DNA of 64,000 nt from assembly GCA_021234155.1 (NCBI GenBank), contig JAJEKV010000086.1, positions 3,149,461 through 3,213,460 on the forward strand, read 5' to 3'. The notes beneath the pieces were generated by a model, which worked only from the letters and a program-made list of their open reading frames with translations, had not been told where the DNA came from and did not search any database. Source of the stretch: Isoetes taiwanensis (Eukaryota > Streptophyta > Lycopodiopsida > Isoetales > Isoetaceae). Shown piece after piece: positions 35,434-47,690 of this stretch (the stretch's first letter is position 1; the number at the start of each line of letters is the position of its first letter). A program made the translations under genes and the position numbers.

Positions 35434-35938
35434 ATGGATTATGCCAAGCGCCAGCAGTGGTACCAAGATGGAGAGCACTGGGACTCTCAGGTCCCATTTG
35501 AGCTTCTCCACCCTTATCTATTGCAGCAGGTGGATCTCATAACCAACATGGAGGCTCATCCCGATTACTCCGATTTCTTGGAGTTCTACACCCAAGAAAT
35601 GGTTCCCCAATGCCGACCTTATGGCGATCCTCCACAGCTCTATCTTCACTGGGACATACTCATACAAATGCTAGGTGATGATTGACACGTGGAGGATAAT
35701 CTTCGAGGCATTCAGCGCCGCGCAACATGCTCCCATTCTTCATCTTGGCCACCAGCAAACTTATTTTGAGGTCCGCTTTGCTTTGGCCATTCTCATGGAC
35801 CAATATATGGAAGCTGACTCCACTCCATGGGAAAAAGGGAAGGTACCTATTTCTGACGATCCGGAAGAAGACGAGCGCGTAAGCCATACCGATTTTAACC
35901 GTTGGAAGCAACTCGCTGCCGAACTACCCGTGCCCTGA
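35434..35938 (+). pseudogene. Element C ORF2, one frameshift
   Basis: It starts MDYAKRQQWYQDGEHWDSQ after a plausible splice acceptor. It runs to GDD at 35685 and continues in the next frame from about 35675 (DTWRIIFEAFSAAQHAPI, RFALAILMDQYMEADSTPWE) to PVP and a stop at 35938. It is aromatic-rich and acidic. No homologue is visible in element A because the window starts after this point. No domain is recognised. Confidence 0.55.
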
Positions 35939-36229
35939 ACTCAGGGCCGCAAGCTCGCCAGACTAGTTGGACTTCCTACGATTCTTCTCAATATTCAAGA
36001 GTACCTGCTGCTCGATGATATTTTGTGGGCATACCATGTAATCGCCAAATGAGGAAAGACAATATTTTGTACGAGTTAGCGGAATACTGTCAAGGTGATT
36101 TTATTGATTTTTCACCTCCCGAGTACCCCCCACAGGTCTAGCAGTTGCTTAGGTTCCATCCAGAAGATCTAGAACCTGTCGAAACCTTGCTGGAGTTGCG
36201 ACATCTCATGTACAGGCCCCTCCTTGTCC

Positions 36230-36815
36230 CCCACCTGAAGATGCTTTTGCTGCTATGGGGCCACAAGTCCCTAGCATCAATGACATGGTGATACCTATGG
36301 ACAAGGACGATGAGGGGGAGGATCTCTATGATAACAAGGACCATCTCAAAGAGGAGAAGGAAAAAATCTATGAGGAGGGTTACAGTGAAAGGCAGAAGTG
36401 GCAACCTCCACATATCCGGAGGTAGCAGCCTTGAAGAACCATCTCACAAGATTCTTCCTCTCAGCTTTTCGCCAAGGCCAAGTGCTATTCTTTTCCAAAG
36501 CGCTCGCTCCAGAGGCCGAGGCATTCTTTTGGTCACTAAAGGCCTTGTCCGCTATGGCAGGACATAGAAAGCTCCCCTCCAATCTTCATGTTGTGATGCT
36601 CGTAAATCAGGATTTAGCACTTGCTGCTCTAGGCCAGGATATCGCCGCCTGGATGAGCATGAGATGCTTGTAGCCGCACCCTTGGCTACTGCCTTCCCTT
36701 CCGCAATTGCATCAGCAGCCGCCCTCACGATCAGCCCCGGTGTCGCCTTGCTCCGCCAGCGACAACCACCAGAACCCCCTACAGACATGGATCAGGATGC
36801 AGGACCTAGTTCCTG
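36230..36815 (+). pseudogene. Element C ORF3, counterpart of the first ORF of element A
   Basis: An acidic stretch (MDKDDEGEDLYDNKDHLKEE) leads, after a frameshift near 36415, to EVAALKNHLTRFFLSAFRQ, FFWSLKALSAMAGHRKLP and LVNQDLALAALGQDI. After another shift at 36670 comes LVAAPLATAFPSA and the end DQDAGPSS. The part from FFWSLKAL aligns with positions 1-300 of the window. Confidence 0.65.
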
Positions 36816-37021
36816 AGCATAATTTTTGGTTTCTATTGTTTGGCCTTTGGCCATTCTTATATGTATTACTCATATAGGCAATTTTGTGCCGATTTATTAA
36901 TACAAACTATGGTTCCATTGTATTAATTGTCCTTTTTCCTTGCTAATCATTCACACGTAATGCCTCGAGTTATTAATTAAGTATCTTCTACACCACCTGT
37001 TACAGGGACAACCTTGCCACA

Positions 37022-37344
37022 ACACTCCGCCAACGGGTGGGAAATTGTCATGCTCCTTCAGGACAAGGCCGTTTGCAACTTACAAACGCAAGATACAGAG
37101 GGGTTGGGACTATTGGGAGTCCACCAATGTGGACGCCTTCCACGATATTGACGATCATCTGTGGGAACTTTACAGAGTGATGCACGACTTGTTTGATCTT
37201 TTAATTATAAATTCAACCCTAGCATACCAGGCCATCATCATCCAAGCATGGCGTAAATATAACTTAGTGCGCTCAGTGAGGGAGGACTATATTGATATGA
37301 TACTACATTCCTTTGGGCAACCAATGTATGACCATCTTGTATAA
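37022..37344 (+). CDS. Element C ORF4, counterpart of 553-1001 in element A
   Basis: It follows the acceptor-like CACCTGTTACAG. It contains RGWDYWESTNVDAFHDIDDH, LFDLLIINSTLAYQAIIIQA and KYNLVRSVRED, matching the A copy position by position, but lacks most of the acidic N-terminus seen there. It ends at TAA 37342-37344. Confidence 0.65.
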
Positions 37345-37503
37345 CCATCTTGTATAAGATACAGTTTCAATTTTGTTCATCCTTTGGGACTTATTTTAAA
37401 TGTAATTTCTCGTCTACTTTAATGATAAATCTTTTCCTTATACATTATTTTATTGTAGCAATGTGTGGATGTTGTGCTCATTCTGTTTTTACTGATATTT
37501 TAG

Positions 37504-38870
37504 ACGGCGCACGTTTCCCTCCGTGGGTGACGCCCATGGAACCAGGCTGCCTTACGCTTGAACAGGAATTGCTTATCACTAAGCGCCAGATGGCGCAACT
37601 CCAACAATACGTCCTGCAAAGGCCTATAGGCCCTGTCATGGCAGAAGAGGGACCAGAAGTGCCAGTCACCGAGGTGGCCCACCTACGCCGACCCGATCTA
37701 AACGTCGCCGCCATTCTTCATCTTCGGACAGTAGTTCTGACTCATCAGATTTTGATGACTCTTCTGACTCCTCCCCCTCTAAGCAGGACCATGATAAGCC
37801 CAAAAAGAAGGATTATCAGAAGACGGTGTATTCTGCCATTACTAGTATTTGGAAAAACCACAGACTTGCTCAGTTCTCTGGTACTTCCCGTTCTGGTGTG
37901 GATGCGGAATCGTGGCTCGACGAGATGCGAGAATTTCTCAAATCTTACGGAATGATGGAGAAGCACATTGGCAAAGTAGCTACCACTAATCTTACCAAGT
38001 CCGCACGAATTCGATGGAAAGGGTATGCACGCTCGCATGAGCTCAATAGGGGACATTGTAAATTTAAATCTTTGCCAAGGCCTTCAAGTCCCACTATGTT
38101 CCTCGGGCACATCGCTACAAGCAGATACAGACGTTTTATCGCTTGGAGCAGCGCGGCATGACAGTCCAGGCCTATACATATGAGTTCATGCGCCTTCGAC
38201 TCTATGTTCCAGGGGTCACTGAACACCGTGCAGTTGTGAACTCCCAGCTTTGGCGGAGGAGGAAACGACTGACTATATACAAGGTGAGTCTCACATTTTT
38301 GCTGCTATTGAGATTGGTCAGGCCGATTGTCAACCCAGTGTCATCTCTATAGTGGGTCAAATTGATAGCAAACCTTTTATTATCCTCATGGACACGGGTA
38401 GTACCCACAAATTTGCATCCCCTAGGTTGGCTGAAACTCTGTAGTTATCCCCCTTGAAATCTAAACCAAGACCAATCACATTGGCTAGTGGAGCTGTTCG
38501 CCACACCCAAGGCCATCGTGTTAATTTGAACATCCAATTACTAGGGGCACCCATCACTTTGGGAGCTGAGCTTATGAATATTGGAAAGTATGACTTGATT
38601 GTGGGGATGGAATTCCTAGCGACAACAAAGTCGAATATAGATTGTGAGAAGCATGCTGTCACCTTCAACGCAGCAAATGGGGCCCGCGTGACTATAACAG
38701 GTAATGCAATCCGTTCTATAATGCAGTGCATCTCCTTGCGTAGCTTGAAAAAAGCTATTCGACGTAGGCAGGTGGCTGGTATTGTTAGGCTTGCGTCCTT
38801 TGAAGCCAAGCAAGAAGAAATCATTCAAGAATTGCATGATTCACGAGTTCTAAGACCTCTTTCCAGATGA
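37504..38870 (+). pseudogene. Gag-protease of element C with internal deletion
   Basis: It begins after TATTTTAG with text matching A gag (GCLTLEQELLITKRQMAQLQ). It carries the gag domain ([38 protein letters not shown]) over several frames. Sequence equivalent to A 2040-2500, including the zinc knuckle, is missing at about 38236. The protease keeps [16 protein letters not shown]. The text then runs to KKAIRRRQVAGIVRLASFEA, joining the RT region. Confidence 0.85.
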
Positions 38871-40282
38871 GATTCGGAAGTTACCACCTTTTAGGGGGGT
38901 AGAGTGCGAGATTGCACTCCAACCAGGTACCAAGCCTACCAGTAAGGCTCCTTACTACATGAGTACACATGAGCTAGCAGAACTTAAGAAACAGTTACAG
39001 GAACTTCTGAACCTAGGCTTCATTCAGCCCAGTGTTTCACCTTTTGGAGCTCCTATCTTGTTTGTTAAGAAGAAGGATTATCGATTATCGCCAACTAAAT
39101 AAGCATGTTGTTAAGAACATATATGCATTACTGAGGGCCGATGAGCTTATGGATCAGCTACAAGGAGCTATGTATTTTTCCAAGACAGATCTTCGCTCTG
39201 GCTACCATCAAATAAGGATTAAGCAAGAGGACATTCACAAGTCCACTTTCCGCACTCGTTATGGATATTATGAGTTCACAGTTATGCCTTTTGGACTCAT
39301 TAATGCACCAGCAACCTTCATGCGTCTCATGAACGATGTCTTCAGAGACTATTTAGACGAGTTTGTCATTATTTTCTTTGATGACATTCTTATCTATAGT
39401 AAAACCCTGGAGGATCATGAATGCCATCTTCGGCTGGCCCTCCAGAAGTTGTGGCGCCACCAATTCTTTGCTAAGTTTTCCAAATGCAAATTTGCGACCA
39501 CCAGGGTCGACTATTTGGGCCATATTGTTTTAGCTGATGGTATAGCTACAGACCCGGCAAAAATTGAGGCAGTCAAAGAGTGGCCGGCTCCTACCAATGT
39601 CTCAGAAGTCAGAAGTTTCCTGGGGTTGGCAGACTATTATCGTAAATTCGTTAAGGACTTTGCTAAAATTGCAGCACCCCTTACTGACCTAACCAAGCAT
39701 GAGAAGGTTAAGGATTGGGCAGCACATTGGAAAAGCAAGGTTCAATCAGGCTTCCAATAGCTGAAGGATGCCTTAACGTCGACATCCATCCTTACTTTAC
39801 CTGATCCTCAGAAGGATAAGGCGGTTGCGACTGATGCCAATAAGATAGCCACATGAGCTATTTTGATGCAAGAGGGACGAGTCATAGCCTATGACTCTAA
39901 GAAAATGAATGACGCAGAACAGAGATATCCCACTCATGAGCAAGAGTTGCTTGCGGTCGTGCGTGCCTTGTGCATCTGGCGGCATTATCTTCTTGGACGG
40001 TGGTTCCAACTAGATATAGATCACCAAAGTCTCCAATATATCTTCACACATGCTAATCTCAATCTTCGGCAATGCATGTGGATATAATTTTTGGAGGAAT
40101 ATGGCTTTGATGTTTTGTATAAACCCGGGAAATATAATGTTGTTGCAGATGCCTTATCTCGGCAGACATTGACCACAAGTACCCATTGCAATGCCATTTC
40201 CACTCTAACAAGTGAATTTGGGAAGACTATTGAGCAATCTCTTCCAACGGATCCCGAGTTCAGCGAAGTGGGTCAGCCTTTC
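38871..40282 (+). pseudogene. Pol of element C (RT-RNase H), truncated by element E
   Basis: [20 protein letters not shown] is followed by a short deletion where A has [10 protein letters not shown] then continues with [32 protein letters not shown] and [10 protein letters not shown]. RNase H follows ([29 protein letters not shown]), and then [14 protein letters not shown]. In-frame stops occur (for example TAG at 39757). Similarity to A ends at TDPEFSE just before 40282. Confidence 0.9.
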
Positions 40283-41897
40283 TGTGACGCTCCCTGCTAA
40301 ACATACGGCGCCCGGCCGTACACTCCCCCGTCCGGCTCTTCGTCTACCCCGCACTCTGAGGTGACCCCAGTGCGGGGAGGGGACACGAAGGTGTCTTGCG
40401 CGCCCTTCCCCTATGGGCTCCTATAACAGCGGAAGCAATAAACACGTCAGAACTAGCAATACAATACAACATACTACCTCAAAGGGTAGTCCCTCACATA
40501 TCCACAAGTGCAACGATGAGAATCATAAACCATAAAACATGAGAGCTCCTACCCATGGCTCGGACTCGTAAGGTGGATGACTGACCGGCTGGGCCTCAAG
40601 ATAGAGCAGACCGAATCATGACAGTGGTGAGGGCTGGCATAAGACAATGGCTAGGGTTGACCACTCCATCCGCCCCTCCTGTGCATACTTTGCAGATGGG
40701 CTAGATCAGGCTCTGGCATGACTCTAACCTTCCGGATACGCAATTTCATGGCATCACCCATTGGGACTACTCCAGGTTGCATCTCCCTGGTCCGTCGAGG
40801 TAGGAAGAGTTGCATCTCCCCTTCCCGGGGTCTAGAGGCTCCACGGGCGGCTAGATAATCGTGGTGACACACGATTCGTACCCGACTGAACCCCCCAAAA
40901 CAAGAGCCAAGCTGACACTTGCAGCTCTTGAGAGGCAGGGCGTCACCATCGCCCCAGGAGGTGTCGGACCCATGCTCGGCCCACACGAAGTGACCGACCA
41001 TAAGCCTAGCCCACTATGGGATCCCCCGTAGCCCCCACTCGGCAGGGATCCTCCCTCCATCTTGCTTCTAGCCCCGTTGTGTAGTGCTGAGTCACATCAT
41101 AGCTTCCATAGCCCGGTGGGTTCCTATGCACAGGCCGCAACTAATAGGAACTAAGGGATCTAATCTAGGAGCATACTACATATGGCTCTAGGTCTCTACC
41201 CCCCTTCCTAATACAAGAGGAGCAAACATGATCAACCAACATCACATAATCATCACATCATGAGAATCATCATAAGAACATCTTAACCTAATCATACAAA
41301 TCTAACTTACAGTTAGGGTTCCTTGATTAGGGTTCAAGATGATGTATGAGGGTTCTAGGATGGCTCTACTCTAGATACAAGATACTAACTCATCTGGAAT
41401 GCTAATTTCAGATGAACTACTATGACCACTACTCCACATACCTGTTCTTGAAGCACTCCCTCCAAACCCGGGCGTCTCCATGGCCTTCAAATCGCGTGAA
41501 GCTACTCTCCCTCCAAGGATGAATCTACCCTCAGGGGGCTACTACACCAACCTATGCCACCGCAAACGATACTCGGAACGGGGTTTCGAGTGCGTAGATG
41601 AGTCTCTGGGTGCTAGGGCTGGAAAAGAGGCCTAGGGTTAGGGTTCATGCAAATATAGGTTAGGGTCCACATAGGATGCCACGTGGCACCATTAGGATGG
41701 GGCCGTGTGGCGGTTGCCCACTAGGATAAGGCCATGTGGAAATGGGTCTTATCCTAAGGTTATCTAAGTTAAACAATTAACTTAGATGTGCACCCCTTGC
41801 CACATTCTAAGGTATACAAGTCTACATAGGTAGACTTGTATAGTGACGGGTCCAGGAAGATACGTATTCATAGCGTATATTCCCCTGGAACGTCACA
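40283..41897 (-). repeat. 3' LTR of element E (1615 bp, A family)
   Basis: On + it begins TGTGACGCTCCC and ends GGAACGTCACA. On the minus strand this is TGTGACGTTCC to GGGAGCGTCACA, the same ends as the A LTR. A reversed polypurine tract follows at 41898, so the element body is to the right. It is inserted in the RNase H/integrase region of C. The second target duplication would be outside the window. Confidence 0.93.
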
Positions 41898-42549
41898 TTC
41901 TCCCCCCCTTAGGACAATGTTGTCCTCAGCATTGTGCTAAGGTGACTAACTTACCTTATGCCTGCAAAACAACATAGCATACACTTTAATTCAATTTAAA
42001 CGGTCAACTTCCTATTAAAGAGTTAATTGTCAAAATTTAGGCTATATTTGTACTTATACAAAATTATATAGCCTCAACAAGGTTACTTCTTATAATAATT
42101 ACGAAACATTACTATAAGAATTATTAGGGTTCATAATCTAAATTATGATTCCCCCATCTTCTCGTAATGCGCCCCTCCTCGATGCTCGCTTCTTACTTGC
42201 CTGCACAAGGAGCACATTACGTTAGTTTAATTAATAAATTTGTGGTTTTAGGGGACCACCCCCCTTACCTACCTCCTTGAGCTGAACTACTAGCTCAAGG
42301 TTATCCTACTACCTTGCACTCGATCATGGCCCTTTCGGATTTGAGCTAAGGACCATTTAAGACGATCCTATCATCGCCCATGATCAAGTGCTACATCGTA
42401 CACGATCACCCAGATCGAGTACACCCCAGTGCATCATGCCCCGAGTGGTTTCAAGCTAGGGAACGTCTCACGATCCCATCATCGCGCATGATCACTTAAA
42501 CTTCACAATGACCCTCCTACGGCCAGGTGTGCGTACCCCGCATCGTGGC
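41898..42549 (-). mobile_element. Element E interior, part next to its 3' LTR
   Basis: It starts with TTCTCCCCCCCTT (polypurine tract on minus) and AGGACAATGTTGTCCTCAGCATTG, matching A at about 6575-6614 in reverse complement. From 42320 there are degenerate repeats of about 100 bp marked by CATCATCGCCCATGATCA (42374 and 42476). The stretch is cut at 42550 by transposon F and resumes at 63758. No coding sequence is seen. Confidence 0.85.
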
Positions 42550-42571
42550 GGGTAAAAGCACGCTGTGGTGT
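42550..42571 (+). repeat. Element F left terminal inverted repeat
   Basis: GGGTAAAAGCACGCTGTGG and three more bases, the exact reverse complement of 63736-63757. A subterminal CCAAAATGTGGCGT motif occurs on + at 42599 and again at 63704. Confidence 0.95.
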
Positions 42572-43584
42572 TCCAATTCGGCTGTCCCCCCTGTCCCCCC
42601 AAAATGTGGCGTTGCATCCACCACTTTTGTGGTATGAAAGTATAATTATGGCACCGCTCAGCTGCCGGTATTTAAGAATAGAGTCCCAATTTGTGGGGGA
42701 AATTCTAATTTCAAAAACTAAAATTCAAATTCAAATTCCTATTCTTTGGCCCCTTCCTGTTCTTTGCCTGCGTCCTGTTCTTTGGCTCCCTCCCTGCTGC
42801 AAGCTCCAATCCATTGTGGATATGGATGTCAATGAGGTAATCTGTACACAAACCGGCATTTCAGACAGGAGAAAACGAAGAAGAACCAAGGAACAAGAAA
42901 TGTTGAAGAAAAGACGCCAGAGGAAAAGAAGAAGAGAAGAAAAATTGGAGCTTGCAGAATTGGCAGAAGGATCCGGTTCATCAAGAAGTGCAAGCGAAAC
43001 TTGCCCGTATTGTCCTTAGTTTGCTAACGTCTTTCCATAAACAGACCAAAAGAATGGAGGATAGCACGAAGAAAGAAATTTTACTTGATTTTTTGAGGGA
43101 TAAAACATTGGAAAAATTCATAGGTGAAGAATTAAAGGATTTGGAAGCCAAGAGCATCGTTATAAGGAGCCTCTGGGACTCCATGCAGACTGTCAAACTC
43201 TCTACCAGCAATGACTGCCTAGCAGCCAAGAATAGCTGCCTTGCAATGTCACGTACCACGCCCGTGCGGTCTGAAACAAGTGACAAAATCAGCCCGGCCG
43301 AGATCTTGGAAAGGTATTAGGTGTTCACCCAAGAAACCTGCAAAAGGCAAAGAAAAAGAGGGAAGAGATCGATTACAATGGTGGGAAATGGGTTTCTTAC
43401 AAGAGGGCTAAAAGATTCAATGCAATTTCAGATGAACATATAGAAAAAATTCAAAAATTTTGGATTGAGAACACCAGAGTGTCTTCTAACACAAAGGATG
43501 TTAGAACTAGAAGATTGGAGAGAAATATAAGAGAAGAACATGCTGCCCACTATCTGGAGGAATCACATGTTGGTTTATTTCTGT

Positions 43585-45432
43585 TAATCGTGTTTTCTTA
43601 GTTATGGTGCTTAGTATGGTGGTGCATGTGGTGGTTATTGTGTTGTACAGTGATTGTGGTATACTGTATGCAGCATGTGAATTGTGTGTAGTTGACTCTA
43701 GTCTGAAATGCAATATTTAATGTTTGGAATATTATTAGAACATGACATAATTGAGTACTCCTTTACTGGGTGTGTGTACAGTCTAAAAATACTTGAGCTA
43801 TAACTAACTGATCCTGAGATACAAATTTTTGTTGAATAAAGACAATCAGATTCAAGCACAGCTCTGTTGGAAAGTATGATATATTAAAAAAAGGATCTTA
43901 CAAAATTTGGCTTTACAAAATTTGGCTTTCCATTGAAAGCTCACATACGAGAACTAAATTTACATGCATGATTTCCTAAACAACGGGAAATCTTTGGTAT
44001 GACTGCTCTCGAGAACCTGGTGCATCCAAAATTATTGTTTTACGCACTAAAGCATTTAAGCTTTCTGCGATCATCCCGAATTTAACGGGATGAGGTTTGC
44101 GGTGCTTCACGCATCCTCACGGTGGTAAGTACGCAATTACGCCCGGTAAAATCCGCTTTCTTGCAGTCGGAGCGGACAAGTGACAGAGAACAAATATACC
44201 CGTGCCCCCTTGCGGCGGCGGCATGTAACATAAGCTCATGAACTCGTCTAAGAGCTCTCTTTACGTCAATCGACTCAAGCATAGCCATTGAAGGCCCAAA
44301 GATCCAAATTGTTTGTATGCCTTTAGGTTGGATTCGAAATCAGCAAAGAAGGTGGATTTAGGCATATCCACCTTCGGAGATTTATCCGCGAGCCCCTGTT
44401 TAACATGTGCGAATGCCCTCCTCGGTCACCCTACAATAGCCGTAGTGATCTCTGAACATGGATCCTACCATGTTGTCGGAATGAACTTCTTCGATTTGGC
44501 GCGAATTGGGAATGAAACGCCAAAAATCAGACGTAGGAACAGGATTTAGGACCCAGATCCTTTTCTAATGATTAGAAGAGGAATGTAATTATTATCAGGG
44601 TGTACGAATTTCAGAAGTGTTTATGAGAGCAGGCTAGGCAGATTTTTTATGTCAGACGAAATAGGATAAAAGTGATGTGATGTGATGTGTGGTGTCGTGA
44701 TGGTGTGGTGTGGTGTGGTGTGGGTTGCGTTATGTCCATGGTGTCATGTGGGTGTGTGCATGTTAATGTATGATCTGGAGAATCTCCCCCCTCACCCCAC
44801 CACACCCCATCTATCCCACCACCATAGACTACCACCACATCTTTGCGACCACCACATTACCACCACATGCACACACATCCCACCACATCCCACGCCACAC
44901 CCCTCCACCACCACCACCACACTCCACCACCACCACGTCACACCACAATCCACAACACCACACCACACCACCACCACTACACCCCCCACCACACTCCACG
45001 ACCACCACCACCCCACCACCACACTCCACCACACCACATCATAGCACCACACACCCACTACACACACCACCACCACCACCCCCACCACCACACCACACAC
45101 CACCCACCACCACCACCCCCACCACCCCCCCACCACCACACCACACACCACCCACCACCCCCCACCACCACCACACACCACTCCCACCACCCCCCCACCA
45201 CCACAATCCACCACCACCACCCCCTACCACCACCTCCACCACCACTCCACACTCCACCATTTGGTGTATGGTGTGTGGTGAATGGTATGGTGTGTGGTGG
45301 GGTGAGGTATGGTGTGTGGTAATGTACACAAAGACTAAGGTGCTGGATTAAGTGAATATGATGAGTGTGGGGCATGGTATGGTGCATGGTTTGGTGTGGT
45401 ATACACATCCTAACAGTTTAGTGTTCATTTCA
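43585..45432 (+). other. Probable intron of the transposase gene, carrying the left satellite
   Basis: It lies between coding text ending YLEESH and the acceptor CATTTCATGCAG at 45421-45432. It has no coding similarity. Its first kilobase is AT-rich non-coding DNA; its last part is the CCA/TGG array. Confidence 0.6.
44690..45415. repeat. Left CCA/TGG satellite of element F
   Basis: A short TGG-type part (44690-44735, TGGTGTGG units) is followed by about 470 bp of CCACCACC/CACCACACC units on + (44790-45260), then TGG-type units again (45262-45410). Opposite orientations side by side can form long hairpins. ORFs of Pro/His/Thr or Gly/Val/Trp across it are artefacts. Confidence 0.95.
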
Positions 45433-47484
45433 TGCAGATGCTATTGTTCAAGAGGTTTACGGACCAACATCCAGAAATTAAGATTAGCCTTTGAGCTTTT
45501 GAGAAGCTAAAACCACGGTTTGTTGTGAAATTGAAGGACTTCAATAGTTCTTTGTTGCATTCAAAGACGTGAGGATGCAAATGCTAGTGGATGGACTCAA
45601 TGGGATGAGAACCAAACATCCAAAGAATTGCACTTGCACTGCGATGTTTGTAGATCACATGAACTTGGTCAATCACGGGCACACCAAAGATAAAATTGCA
45701 AGTACTGAGGAAGCTTGTGGAGATCTATATTGTGTCCAAAGAGTGAATTAGATGAGTTTCACAAGAAGGCGTGCATCCTTGGAAATTGTGAGCTGTGTGG
45801 AATCAAGAAGTTTCGGACTGTCCCCATGGAAGGAAGTGGCGGTAGGAAAATGGGAGTACATTGACTATGAAAAGACAACGTCTCGAAGTTACGTAGGAGA
45901 CCCGACTCATCAAGACAATGAGATAGAACCAAGGAGCTTAGGATAAACCGAAAGAGCGTCTAAAAATCTTTCCAATTGCATAATTTTAGGTACCAATGGC
46001 GGGCAAAAGCAGTTTAAGGAGCTTATGGAGAATCTCCCGGCGGATGCATGTCTCGGTAGTGGATTTTGCGAGAACTATACATTCAAGGAACAAGAGGAGG
46101 TCGCGGTCGATCTTTTGGGTCAATAACCATATTACCATTTTGGTTCAAATAACATATCAGTATGACTCAGTGGCAGATGAGATTATCAAGGAAACACATT
46201 ACTATGTATCAGATGATAGGGAACACGATACTTTGTTAGAGTGCAACACCGCTTCATGAAGCACCACAAATATCTGGGAGCGAAGGAAGGGTTCCAAAGA
46301 GACATTATATGTTTTCAGATGGTGCAGCATCTCAATTCAAGGCTTCTAGACCATTTTACTTTGTGGCTAGGTACACAAACGACACTGATGTCTATATGAT
46401 GTGGAATTTTTTTGGTTCTAACCACGGGAAAGGTGAACACGATGGCTGAGTTGAAGAGATGGTTAAGACAACTGCAATTAAAATACAGCAGCATAAAATT
46501 GGGTAATGCTCATGAAGTGGTAGAAGTTGCCGAAGAGATGTTTACTTGTGGAACATCCGAGTGGATGAACACATCTGAAACCAGTAAGAGGAAGAATATA
46601 AAAAGGTTCTTTTGGGAAGTCAAGGTGGAGGATATAGATAGAAAGAAAGCATGGGGTGCAAAAAGGATTTTGGACACTAGGCGAGATCCATTGTGTACAT
46701 GCATTCAATCCACGAATCTCCATTGCGGTTACACGAGGGAACTTTCATGCTTCGCGACTCTTTGCTTGGATGGCATGTGGGGCGGTTGTGTGAACAAGCA
46801 CTACGTTGATGATTGGAAACTTCAAGTTATTGTACCATCCTCCAATGTGCATCTTGACATTGAGGACCGTAAATCCAGCAGGTCCTTGTTCTCCTCAATC
46901 CCACGATGTTAGCGAGAGGCACTTAGAGTTGGTGATAATTTTGTTTGTTGTTGCTCGAAAGGGAATGATGAGGGTTCTGAATTTTGGATTACGATGTGCA
47001 CAAAACCAAAATGGATAGTGGAGAAAGACTTCCAACTCAATGGAACATGGTACCTCGCCCGGTGATAGTGTCATAGAAGGTATGTATTACAAGAAGGGCG
47101 CAAGATCAACCGTCGGCTATGATCTTTGCGGATAAAGAAGACACCTTAGGCATAGTACTCACAACACGGATCACGTACAATCGGACTTCACATGCCACCA
47201 ACTAAACGTCAAAAACAGGGGTATATATAATTTGGATCCTTTAGATGAGGAGAAATTTTTACAGAATTTACCCGAAGTTCTTTCTGATGATGATGAAATA
47301 TAAAACCATTCTGTAGTTTTCAGAACTCATGTGAAGTTTTGTGCTTCAGCTGTGAAAATGAGTTTGTCTTGATTTCTTTTGAAGATTTGAATTCTTCTGA
47401 AACACTTGATTCCTTTGTTTGTGAGATGAATTGAATATGAATTTTCATTGAAATGAATCGAGGTTACAATAACAATTATGTACA

Positions 47485-47485
<1 letters not shown>

Positions 47486-47515
<30 letters not shown>

Positions 47516-47542
47516 AAGAAGAAGAAGAAGAAGAAGAAGAGA
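47486..47542 (+). repeat. (AAG)19 microsatellite between convergent genes of element F
   Basis: It lies between the transposase stop (47302) and the Ulp1 stop (47691). The surrounding 390 bp holds no gene and presumably carries both 3' UTRs. Confidence 0.95.
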
Positions 47543-47690
47543 TTTTAACGTCACGCCACAAGGCAGCGTCCTATCGGACATGTGACACTTTACAACACAC
47601 CCAGATGGGTCCTGCCCCCACCACTTTACATTGCTGAAGTGGGTCCTTCCCCCACCAACTTTACATACAGTGATTTAAGTACGAGGTGAC

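Larger units (their letters stand above)
42823..47302 (+). pseudogene. Transposase gene of element F, multi-exon, frameshifted
   Basis: Exon-like text begins MDVNE and a basic Arg/Lys region. It continues with TKKEILLDFLRDKTLEKFIG, VLGVHPRNL, WVSYKRAKRFNAISDEHIEK and RTRRLERNIREEHAAHYLEE (to about 43570). A long intron with CCA arrays follows. Then, from 45433, come LFKRFTDQHPEIKISL, RMQMLVDGLNGMRTKHPKNC, FHKKACILGNCELCGIKKFR, KWEYIDYEK and FKELMENLPADACLGSGFCE. The core has THYYVSDDREHDTL, FSDGAASQFKASRPFYFVAR and WNFFGSNHGKGEHDG. The tail has KRWLRQLQLKYSS, FFWEVKVEDIDRKKAWG, ELSCFATLCLDGMWGGCVN, FQLNGTWYLA and ends LPEVLSDDDEI at TAA 47300-47302. The order is that of a DNA transposase family with a DGA-x-SQFK and GKGEHDG core. 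At least six frameshifts and stops make it inactive as read. Confidence 0.85.

Noticed and set aside
44690-45260. CRISPR-like repeat array
   Set aside because: Units are short, contiguous and variable with no spacers, in a plant nuclear context.
44640-45408. Long Pro/His/Thr-rich and Gly/Val/Trp-rich ORFs on both strands
   Set aside because: They are translations of the CCA/TGG satellite, which has no stop codons in several frames.
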